Shown here: positions 15,614 to 22,282 of the stretch, piece by piece
How positions within the stretch are numbered: the stretch's first letter is position 1
Layout: every line of letters begins with the position of its first letter
NCBI RefSeq assembly: GCF_003003075.1
Contig: NZ_PVTX01000012.1
Coordinates: 1 to 64,000, forward strand
Source of the DNA: Isoptericola halotolerans
GTDB lineage: Bacteria > Actinomycetota > Actinomycetes > Actinomycetales > Cellulomonadaceae
Direction of reading: 5' to 3'
Length of the DNA: 64,000 nt
Notes under the pieces: generated by a model
What the model was told of the DNA's origin: nothing
Databases searched by the model: none
What the model saw: only the letters and a program-made list of their open reading frames with translations
Translations under genes and position numbers: made by a program

Positions 15614-16804
15614 GTGAGCGAGTCCGTCGAGAACGTCCCGCAGTGGTTGCGCACGACGGGCGGCTGGTCCTGGCGCCTCGTCGCGGTCGTGGCCGCGGTC
15701 GCGCTCGTGGTGTACGCGACCACGCAGGTGCAGGTCGTCTTCGTCGCGGTCTTCCTCGCGCTGGTGCTGACGTCGGTGTTCCGCCCGTTGGCGGACTTCT
15801 ACGCCCGCGCCCTGCCCCGGGTGCTGGCGACGCTGTTCGCGTTGCTCAGCGGTGTGGTCGTCTTCGGCGGGCTGATGGCCTACGTCGTCGCTTCCGTGGC
15901 GGGGCAGTGGTCGCGGCTGGCGGGTGAGTTCGACTCCGGTGTGGAGCAGATCCTCGACTCGCTGCAGAACCTGCCGTTCGGCCTGTCGGTCACGGGCGAA
16001 CAGCTCAACGAGTGGATCGACGCGGGACAGCAGTGGCTGGCGGACAACGCGGAGGACCTGGCCGGGCAGGCGGCCGAACGCGCCGGCTCGGTGGTCGAGG
16101 GACTGATGGTCTTCGCCCTGGCGATCTTCTGCACCGTGTTCTTCGTGCACTCGGGCGACCGCATGTGGCGCTGGTTCCTGCGGCAGGTGCCTGCTCGACA
16201 GCGCCGGAGGTGGCACGACGCGGCGGGAGCCGGCTGGTACTCCTTCTCGGGGTTCGCCCGCGGCACGGTCATCATCGCGTTCATCGACGGCGTCCTCGCC
16301 TTCGTCCTCCTGCAGATCCTGGGCGTCCCGCTCGCGGCCCCGCTGGCCGTCCTGGTGCTCATCGGCGCATTCATCCCGATCATCGGTGCCCCGCTCGCGA
16401 TGGTCATCGCCGCCGTGGTGGCCCTGGCCGCGCAGGGCTTCGTCACGGCGCTCATCGTGACACTCGGCATCGCGGCCATCGGTCAGCTCGAGGGGCACGT
16501 CCTGCAGCCGCTCATCATGGGCAAGCAGGTGTCGTTGCACCCGGTGGTCGTCGCGGTCGCGGTGCTCTCGGGCACGGTGCTCGCCGGGATCCTCGGGGCC
16601 GTCGTCGCCGTGCCGCTCGTCGCGGTCGTGTGGACGGTCTTCTCCACGCTCCGCGGGGACCCGCCGGTCCCGCTGCCCGCCGACGCCGACGAGGGCAGTC
16701 CCGACCCGCCGGAACCGGGCGGTCGGGCGGAGGTGGCCGACCCGGGGGAGGACGGCGTCACGGCGGATCCGGTCGGGCCTCGGCAACCGCCCCCGCCGGC
16801 CTGA
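15614..16804 (+). CDS. AI-2E/PerM-family membrane transporter
   Basis: A 396-residue polytopic protein of the AI-2E transporter (PerM, UPF0118) family with about eight helices. Diagnostic parts are the opening pair (VVAAVALVVYATTQVQVVFV, VFLALVLTSVFRPLADFYAR), the long periplasmic/coil stretch, the GFARGTVIIAFIDGVLAFVL block, LIGAFIPIIGAPLAMV, and LEGHVLQPLIMGKQVSLHPV near the end. The last 55 residues are a disordered acidic, proline-rich tail. Members export small molecules or exchange ions; a role in autoinducer transport is a family label and should not be assumed here. GTG 15614 has a GGAGGGAG ribosome site. Confidence 0.9.
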   Translation: MSESVENVPQWLRTTGGWSWRLVAVVAAVALVVYATTQVQVVFVAVFLALVLTSVFRPLADFYARALPRVLATLFALLSGVVVFGGLMAYVVASVAGQWSRLAGEFDSGVEQILDSLQNLPFGLSVTGEQLNEWIDAGQQWLADNAEDLAGQAAERAGSVVEGLMVFALAIFCTVFFVHSGDRMWRWFLRQVPARQRRRWHDAAGAGWYSFSGFARGTVIIAFIDGVLAFVLLQILGVPLAAPLAVLVLIGAFIPIIGAPLAMVIAAVVALAAQGFVTALIVTLGIAAIGQLEGHVLQPLIMGKQVSLHPVVVAVAVLSGTVLAGILGAVVAVPLVAVVWTVFSTLRGDPPVPLPADADEGSPDPPEPGGRAEVADPGEDGVTADPVGPRQPPPPA

Positions 16805-16834
16805 GGGGTGTTCGTCGCAGGCAGTGCGGGCTGG

Positions 16835-16840
16835 CAGGAT
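16835..16840 (+). promoter_or_regulatory. -10-like box before the GNAT gene
   Basis: CAGGAT ends exactly six bases before ATG 16847. It is a weaker match (first base C), but the spacing equals that of the other leaderless starts in this window and supports ATG 16847 over the GTG at 16808. Confidence 0.4.
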
Positions 16841-16846
16841 GCGCGC

Positions 16847-17449
16847 ATGGAACCGTTCGTCCTGCGCGACGCGCACGTCACGCTGTCCGTCCCGACCGCC
16901 GCGGACGTCGACCGGGTCGCCGAGGTGTGCGCGGACCCGGAGATCGCCGCGTGGACCGTCGTGCCGTCCCCGTACGTGCGCGCCGACGCCGAGGGCTTCC
17001 TCACGCGGATGGTCCCTGCCGGCTGGGCCGAGGAGACCATCTTCACCTGGGCTGTGCGGGCGCCGGGCAGCGTGGACGGCCCGGTCCTGGCCATGATGGG
17101 TATCACCCGGACGACGGGCGCGCCGGGACAGGAGCAGGCGGGGGAGATCGGCTACTGGACGGCGCCCGACGCCCGCGGGGCCGGTCTGACCACCGCGGCA
17201 GCTCGCCTGGCGGCCGACTGGGCGCTGGACCCGGAGGGGCTGGGCCTGTCGCGCTTGCAGTGGCAGGCGTACGTCGGCAACTGGCCCTCGCGACGTGTCG
17301 CCTGGAAGCTGGGGTTCCGGTTCGAGGGCACGCTGCGCCGCTACGGCCCCCAGCGCGGCGTCCTGCGCGACTCGTGGATGGCGTCGCTGCTGCCGCGCGA
17401 CCCGCGCGAGCCGGCGGAGCCGTGGCCCGCCGAGGCCCCGCGGTCCTGA
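16847..17449 (+). CDS. GNAT-family N-acetyltransferase
   Basis: A 200-residue acetyl-CoA-dependent acetyltransferase of the RimJ/RimL-like branch. It starts EPFVLRDAHVTLSVPTAADV (family opening), and the acetyl-CoA-binding region reads GEIGYWTAPDARGAGLTTAA, where the usual R/Q-x-x-G-x-G/A loop is ARGAG. The closing motif YVGNWPSRRVAWKLGFRFEG followed by TLRRYG is typical for ribosomal-protein or small-amine acetylases. The acceptor cannot be told from sequence. It lies 42 bp after the AI-2E gene and 97 bp before the monooxygenase operon, and probably has its own promoter. Confidence 0.88.
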   Translation: MEPFVLRDAHVTLSVPTAADVDRVAEVCADPEIAAWTVVPSPYVRADAEGFLTRMVPAGWAEETIFTWAVRAPGSVDGPVLAMMGITRTTGAPGQEQAGEIGYWTAPDARGAGLTTAAARLAADWALDPEGLGLSRLQWQAYVGNWPSRRVAWKLGFRFEGTLRRYGPQRGVLRDSWMASLLPRDPREPAEPWPAEAPRS

Positions 17450-17490
17450 TCCGGGGAGTCGGTCGGGCACTCGCACCTCGCCGGACCTCG

Positions 17491-17496
17491 TAGACT
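17491..17496 (+). promoter_or_regulatory. -10 box for the monooxygenase operon
   Basis: TAGACT is a good -10 match 50 bp upstream of ATG 17547. The mRNA would have a leader of about 45 bases ending in aggaagtggag, a usable ribosome site. No clear -35 box is visible. Confidence 0.45.
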
Positions 17497-17546
17497 CCGT
17501 GCCGCGCCCGGACGGCCGGGCGCACCGGACGGCAGGAAGTGGAGCG

Positions 17547-18914
17547 ATGGCGCTGCAACGCAGGGTCGCGGTGATCGGTGCGGGCCCCTCGGGCCTGGCG
17601 GCCGCCCGTGCACTGGATCGGGCCGGGCTCGACCTGGTCGGCTACGAGGCGCACGACGACGTCGGCGGTCTGTGGGACATCGACAACCCGCGGTCCACGG
17701 TGTACGACTCGGCGCACCTCATCTCGTCCCGCACCACGACGCAGTTCGACGAGCTGCCGATGGACTCGAGCGCGGACTACCCGGGCCACCGTGAGCTGCT
17801 GCGCTACTTCCGTACCTACGCCGACGTCTTCGACCTGCGACGGCACTACCGCTTCGGCACCCGGGTGGTCGCGGTCGAACCGGCCGACGACGACGCCAGC
17901 GGTGCCTCGGGCTGGCACGTGCACAGCACCGGGCCCGACGGCGCGACGACGGTCGAGCACGTCGGCCACGTGGTCATCGCCAACGGCACGCTCGCCGAGC
18001 CCAACGTGCCGACGTTCGACGGCGACCTCACCGCCGAGCTGCTGCACTCGAGCGAGTACCGCAGCGCCGACGTCTTCGCCGGCAAACGGGTCCTCGTGGT
18101 CGGCGGCGGCAACTCCGGGTGCGACATCGCCGTGGACGCCGTCCACCGGGCCGCCTCGGTGGACCTGTCGGTGCGGCGCGGCTACTGGTTCGTGCCGCGC
18201 TACCTGCTCGGGCGGCCCACGGACACCCTCAACCAGGGGCGCCCCCTGCCGGCGAAGATCAAGCAGGCCGTCGACTCCCGCGTCCTGATGCTCCTCAACG
18301 GTGACCCGCAAAGGTTCGGCTTCCCCGCGCCGGACCACAAGATCTACGAGTCCCACCCCGTGGTCAACTCGCTCGTGCTGCAGCACGCCGGTCAGGGTGA
18401 CCTGAAGGTGCGCCAGGACATCCGCCGGTTCGACGGCGACACCGTGGACTTCGTGGACGGCACCACCGGCACCTACGACCTCGTGCTGCTCGCGACCGGC
18501 TACCGGCTCGACTACCCGTTCGTCGACCCGAAGCACCTCGCCTGGGACGGTCCGGGCTCCGGGGGAGCACCCGAGCTGTTCTGCAACATCGTGCCGCCGT
18601 CCTTCAACGGGTTGTTCGTCGTCGGGATGCTCGAGGCCTCCGGCATCGGGTGGCAGGGCCGGGCCGAGCAGGCCGAGCTGGTCGCGCGACTCCTCGCCGC
18701 GCAGGCCGCGGCGGACGACGGCGACGTCGCGGCCCGCGAGCGTGTCGAGGCGTTCCGCCGCCGGGTCGCCGGACGCTGGCCCGACCTCACCGGCGGCTAC
18801 CGCTATCTCGGGCTGGAACGCATGAGCTACTACGTCAACAAGGACGCCTACCGCCGCACCGTGCGCGGCTACGTCCGGGACCTGACGGCTCCCGAGAGCG
18901 GAGACCGGCGATGA
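17547..18914 (+). CDS. Flavin-containing monooxygenase
   Basis: A 455-residue FAD/NADPH monooxygenase that inserts one oxygen atom into a heteroatom or ketone. Two dinucleotide folds are visible: FAD site VIGAGPSGLAAARALDRAG (residues 8-26) and NADPH site VLVVGGGNSGCDIAVDAV. Between them FDGDLTAELLHSSEY resembles the FMO fingerprint (F-x-G, H, Y) with a longer spacer. LLATGYRLDYPF is the conserved ATGY motif. The length equals family norms. Its TGA overlaps the ATG of the next gene (ATGA), making it the first of a three-gene operon with a BASS symporter and an epimerase-like SDR. It lacks the exact Baeyer-Villiger fingerprint, so an N/S-oxygenase role is equally possible. Confidence 0.9.
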   Translation: MALQRRVAVIGAGPSGLAAARALDRAGLDLVGYEAHDDVGGLWDIDNPRSTVYDSAHLISSRTTTQFDELPMDSSADYPGHRELLRYFRTYADVFDLRRHYRFGTRVVAVEPADDDASGASGWHVHSTGPDGATTVEHVGHVVIANGTLAEPNVPTFDGDLTAELLHSSEYRSADVFAGKRVLVVGGGNSGCDIAVDAVHRAASVDLSVRRGYWFVPRYLLGRPTDTLNQGRPLPAKIKQAVDSRVLMLLNGDPQRFGFPAPDHKIYESHPVVNSLVLQHAGQGDLKVRQDIRRFDGDTVDFVDGTTGTYDLVLLATGYRLDYPFVDPKHLAWDGPGSGGAPELFCNIVPPSFNGLFVVGMLEASGIGWQGRAEQAELVARLLAAQAAADDGDVAARERVEAFRRRVAGRWPDLTGGYRYLGLERMSYYVNKDAYRRTVRGYVRDLTAPESGDRR

Positions 18915-19825
18915 ACATCGACGACGTCGTCGTGAACTTCTCGCCGGGCTCGCTGGTGGCGCTCAACATCGTGCTCGCCCTCATCATGCTCGGCATCGCC
19001 CTGGACACCTCACCGGCCGACTTCCGGGTGCTGCGCCAGGCACCGCGCGCCGCCGTGCTCGCCCTGCTCGCCCAGGTGGTCCTGCTGCCCGCCGTCACGT
19101 TCGGCCTGACGCTCGCCCTCGGCGTGCAGGCCTCCATCGCGCTCGGCATGATCCTCGTCGCGTGCTGCCCACCCGGCAACGTCTCGCAGATCCTCACCTA
19201 CCGCTCCGGCGGCAACGTGGCGCTCTCCGTGTCCCTGACGGCGGTCGGCAACGCCCTCTACCTCGTGGCGATGCCGCTCAACATCGCCCTGTGGGGCAGC
19301 CTGCACCCCACCGGCCGCGACATCCTGGCCGAGGTCAGCCTCGACCCGGTCGAGATGATGCTCGACATCGTGCTGATCATCGGCGTGCCCTTCGCCGCCG
19401 GACTGCTCGTGCGCACCCGCTGGCCCGCGGTCGCCGCGGCCGTGCACAAGCCCGTGCACGTCGTCAGCATCCTCGCCCTGATCGGCTTCGTCGTGGCCGC
19501 GCTGGCCGGCAACTTCTCCGTCTTCGTCGGCTGGGTCGGGGTCGTCCTCGTCGCCGTCTTCCTCCACGACGCCGTCGCGCTCGGCCTCGGTTACCTCGCC
19601 GGCCGGGCCGGGAGGCTCGAGACCCGCGAGGTCAAGGCCGTGACCTTCGAGGTCGGCATCCGCAACGCGGCCCTCGGCCTGGGTCTCGTCATGACGTTCT
19701 TCGGTGGCATCGGCGGCATGGCCGTCGTCGCCGGCTGGTGGGGCGTGTGGGACATCATCGCCGGGCTCGCGCTCGCCACGGTGTGGGCACGACGCACCCG
19801 GGCCCGCGCGGAGGTGGCGGCATGA
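18911..19825 (+). CDS. Bile acid:sodium symporter (BASS) family transporter
   Basis: A 304-residue membrane protein with 9-10 helices. It shows the BASS landmarks MLGIALDTSPADFRVL (the family has M-G-x-x-L near the N-terminus), GMILVACCPPGNVSQILTYR, GNVALSVSLTAVGNAL, and EVGIRNAALGLGL near the C-terminus, which build the sodium sites and the crossover. Members take up organic anions such as bile acids, pyruvate, pantoate or glucosinolate-type compounds with sodium. The tight four-base overlaps with both neighbours suggest that the imported anion is a substrate or product of the monooxygenase and the reductase. The identity of the anion is unknown. Confidence 0.9.
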   Translation: MNIDDVVVNFSPGSLVALNIVLALIMLGIALDTSPADFRVLRQAPRAAVLALLAQVVLLPAVTFGLTLALGVQASIALGMILVACCPPGNVSQILTYRSGGNVALSVSLTAVGNALYLVAMPLNIALWGSLHPTGRDILAEVSLDPVEMMLDIVLIIGVPFAAGLLVRTRWPAVAAAVHKPVHVVSILALIGFVVAALAGNFSVFVGWVGVVLVAVFLHDAVALGLGYLAGRAGRLETREVKAVTFEVGIRNAALGLGLVMTFFGGIGGMAVVAGWWGVWDIIAGLALATVWARRTRARAEVAA

Positions 19826-20763
19826 AGCGTGTCCTCGTCACGGGCGGCTCCGGCTTCCTGGGCTCGCACGCGGTCGCCGCGCTCGCGGCGCACGACGGCG
19901 TCGCCACGGTCGTCTCGGCCGACCTGCGTCCGCCGTCCCGGGCGCCCGACGGCGTCACGTCGGTCACGCTCGACGTCACCGACGCCTCGGCGGTGCAGCA
20001 GGCCGTCGCCGACCACCGGATCGACACGGTGGTGCACCTCGCGGCGATCGTGAACCCGGGCACCCTGGACGAGGCGGCCGAGCGGCGCGTGGACGTCGAC
20101 GGCACCCGGCACGTGCTGGAGGCGTGCGTGGCCGGCGGCGTGCGGCGGGTGGTCGTCTCGTCGTCGGGCGCCGCCTACGGCTACCACGCCGACAACCCGG
20201 TGCCGCTGAGCGAGGACGACGCGCTGCGCGGCAACGACGAGTTCACCTACTCCCGGCACAAGCGGCTCGTCGAGGAGCTGCTCGCGACGTTCCGTGCCGA
20301 GCACCCGGAGCTCGGGCAGGTGGTCCTGCGGATCGGCACGATCCTGGGACCGGGGGTCGCCAACCAGATCACGGCGCTGTGGGACGCGCCGCGGCTGCTG
20401 CGCGTGCGGGGCAGCGAGGGGCCGTTCGTGTTCGCCTGGGTGGACGACGTCACCGGGGCGATCGTCGCCGGCGCCACCGGCGGGGCCACGGGGGCGTTCA
20501 ACGTGTGCGGCGACGGTGTGATGACCGTCGCGGACATCGCCGCCCGGCTCGGCAAGAGGACCATCGACGTCCCCGCACAGGTGCTCGCCGGTGCCCTGCG
20601 GGTGGGCCGTGTGCTAGGTCTGACCGTCCACGGACCGGAGCGCGTCGGGTTCCTGCGGTACCGGCCGGTGCTGGACAACACGCGGTTGAAGGACGTTCTC
20701 GGCTACGCCCCGCGCCTGTCGAGCCGAGAGGCCTTCGACGCGTGGATCGCCCTGCGTGCGTGA
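19822..20763 (+). CDS. NAD-dependent epimerase/dehydratase (extended SDR)
   Basis: A 313-residue extended SDR. It begins KRVLVTGGSGFLGSHAVAAL (GxxGxxG cofactor site), has VVHLAAIVNPG, the catalytic SSSGAAYG and YSRHK (Tyr-x-x-x-Lys), and a C-terminal substrate domain. NAD(P)-dependent ketone, alcohol or sugar chemistry is expected; resemblance to 3-beta-hydroxysteroid or cinnamoyl/dihydroflavonol reductase-type enzymes is possible. ATG 19822 overlaps the symporter stop (ATGA). It is the last gene of the operon and is followed 12 bp later by a strong bidirectional terminator. Confidence 0.88.
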   Translation: MKRVLVTGGSGFLGSHAVAALAAHDGVATVVSADLRPPSRAPDGVTSVTLDVTDASAVQQAVADHRIDTVVHLAAIVNPGTLDEAAERRVDVDGTRHVLEACVAGGVRRVVVSSSGAAYGYHADNPVPLSEDDALRGNDEFTYSRHKRLVEELLATFRAEHPELGQVVLRIGTILGPGVANQITALWDAPRLLRVRGSEGPFVFAWVDDVTGAIVAGATGGATGAFNVCGDGVMTVADIAARLGKRTIDVPAQVLAGALRVGRVLGLTVHGPERVGFLRYRPVLDNTRLKDVLGYAPRLSSREAFDAWIALRA

Positions 20764-20774
20764 AGCGCCGCGAC

Positions 20775-20810
20775 GCCGGTCTCCTGCCCCCGTGCGGGCA
20801 GGAGACCGGC
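20775..20810. terminator. Bidirectional terminator hairpin
   Basis: gccggtctcctgccc (20775-20789) pairs perfectly with gggcaggagaccggc (20796-20810) around a six-base loop. It sits between the convergent epimerase and LPMO genes. No U-tract follows, as usual in actinobacteria. Confidence 0.85.
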
Positions 20811-20834
20811 GCCGGGCGGGTGGCCCGACCCTGC

Positions 20835-22145
20835 TCAGGCCGCTGAGCAGACCGCGCTGAGCGCGTCCGGGTCGCCGCTGCCGATGAAGCCGGCGGACGT
20901 GGAGGCTCCGGCCGCGAGGCTGCCGTTCCAGCTCACGTTGGTGAAGACGTTGCCGGTGACCTGGGCGCTCCACGCCTGGTCGACGGTCACGCCGTCGACC
21001 GTCACCTCCCAGCCGGTGAGCGGGTCGGCACCTGCGGTCACGACCAGGTCGGCCTGGTAGCCGCCGCTCCAGGCGTTGACCACGCTGACCTCGGCGGTGC
21101 AGTCGCCGGCGGGCGGTGGGTCGTCGTCCTCGGCGGCGGTGGTGAAGGAGACGGCGTCTGTCGTCGCCGAGACCTCGCCCGTGTTGTCGTTGCGCGCCTG
21201 CACCGCGACGGAGTAGGTGGTCTCGGGCTCCAGGCCGGTCAGGTCCACCATCGGCGAGCCGTCGGTGGAGGCCAGCACCTCGCCCGAGGCGGGGTCGACG
21301 ACGTCGTAGCCGGTGATGCAGCCGTCCTGCGCCACCCCCCACATGAGGTGCGCGCTGGTGGCGTGCACGTCGGACGCCATGACGTCCCCCGGGACGCCGG
21401 GCGACTCGTCGGGGCAGACCGGGTCGCCGCCGTCGTCCGGGAGGTCCCCGTCGATCCCGGTGACCTCGCCGTCGCCGCCGTCGAACGCGACGTCGGAACA
21501 GCTGTAGAAGTTCTCGTTGCTGTCCGAGCGCACCCAGTGGGTGAAGACGATGTGGTCGCCGCTGCGGTCGGCCGGCAGCGTCACGTCCCAGTAGTAGTAG
21601 TTGTCCCCGCCGGGGCCGCCCGTGTCGGGCGGGTTGGTCGCGGAGTCGATCAGCTCGAGGTCGCTCCACGCCAGCGGGCTCCCCGGGTCCCAGCCCTGCT
21701 CGGTGACGTAGACGTCGAACCGTCCGGGGTGCTCCGCCCAGTTGTTGTGCTGGAACTCGTACGTCGCACCGGCCGTGAGGTGCGTCGTCGGCCAGTCATC
21801 GCGCACGGCGTTGAAGCTGGAGAAGTCGTACGGGCCGTTGCCGCCGCCGTCGCAGATCTGACCGTCGGGGATGTACCCCTCGGTGCGGCCGGCGCCGTTC
21901 GAGTCCAGGTTGCCGAACCAGTTGTAGAACGCCGCCGTGCCGTCCGCGGCGTAGGCGTCGGCGCACGCCGGGTTCTGGGGGTCCACGCTGCCGGACGCGG
22001 TGAGCCCGTCCAGGTAGCAGAGGTACTGACGGCTGCCGGGGAACACCTCGGCGCCGTGGGCCTCCGCGGGGGCCGGCGCGGTGGCCACCACCAGTCCGGT
22101 GGCACCCACCAGCGTCGCGACGGCCAGGGCTGCGAGTCTTCGCAT
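20835..22145 (-). CDS. AA10 lytic polysaccharide monooxygenase with Fn3 and CBM2 (CelS2-like)
   Basis: A 436-residue secreted copper enzyme that oxidatively cleaves crystalline polysaccharide. The signal peptide is residues 1-29, cut after AEA so that His30 becomes the N-terminal copper ligand. The second ligand is His139 (NWAEHPGRF) and the axial aromatic is Phe213 (ENFYSCSD). SRQYLCYLDG, ADGTAAFYNWFGNLDSN, RDDWPTTHL and DLELIDSATNPP closely follow the cellulose-active CelS2 type of AA10. A fibronectin-III domain (about 249-345) and a C-terminal CBM2 (about 354-436, NAWSGGYQADLVV) follow linkers. ATG 22145 has an AAGGAG site six bases away; the upstream GTG 22160 does not. A LacI-type operator lies 72 bp upstream. 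Confidence 0.95.
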   Translation of the reverse strand: MRRLAALAVATLVGATGLVVATAPAPAEAHGAEVFPGSRQYLCYLDGLTASGSVDPQNPACADAYAADGTAAFYNWFGNLDSNGAGRTEGYIPDGQICDGGGNGPYDFSSFNAVRDDWPTTHLTAGATYEFQHNNWAEHPGRFDVYVTEQGWDPGSPLAWSDLELIDSATNPPDTGGPGGDNYYYWDVTLPADRSGDHIVFTHWVRSDSNENFYSCSDVAFDGGDGEVTGIDGDLPDDGGDPVCPDESPGVPGDVMASDVHATSAHLMWGVAQDGCITGYDVVDPASGEVLASTDGSPMVDLTGLEPETTYSVAVQARNDNTGEVSATTDAVSFTTAAEDDDPPPAGDCTAEVSVVNAWSGGYQADLVVTAGADPLTGWEVTVDGVTVDQAWSAQVTGNVFTNVSWNGSLAAGASTSAGFIGSGDPDALSAVCSAA

Positions 22146-22216
22146 GTCGAGCTCCTTCACTCGGTGCGGGCAAGATCACCTCGACGGTGCCGGACGGCCG
22201 TCGTGACCGACAGCCA

Positions 22217-22230
22217 CCAAAACGTTTCGG
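22217..22230. promoter_or_regulatory. LacI-family operator-like palindrome upstream of the LPMO gene
   Basis: ccaaaac-gtttcgg is an imperfect 14-base palindrome with a central AACGTT core, typical of LacI/GalR operators in actinobacterial carbohydrate genes. It lies in the divergent gap between the LPMO and the M3 peptidase gene, closer to the latter's start. Sugar-responsive control of the LPMO is inferred; no LacI gene is in the window. Confidence 0.65.
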
Positions 22231-22270
22231 CGCTCCGCGAGGTGGCGGCAGGGCGCCCGCGCCGATGCGG

Positions 22271-22276
22271 TTGGAT
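22271..22276 (+). promoter_or_regulatory. -10-like box before the M3 peptidase gene
   Basis: TTGGAT ends exactly six bases before ATG 22283. It is an imperfect hexamer, but the spacing matches the leaderless pattern and favours ATG 22283 over the in-frame ATG at 22265. Confidence 0.35.
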
Positions 22277-22282
22277 GGGCAG

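Noticed and set aside
14666-17476. 936-residue minus-strand frame opposite SDR, AI-2E and GNAT genes
   Set aside because: Composition is that of a GC-driven antisense shadow (RG, RD, EH repeats), with no domain. It crosses three convincing genes.
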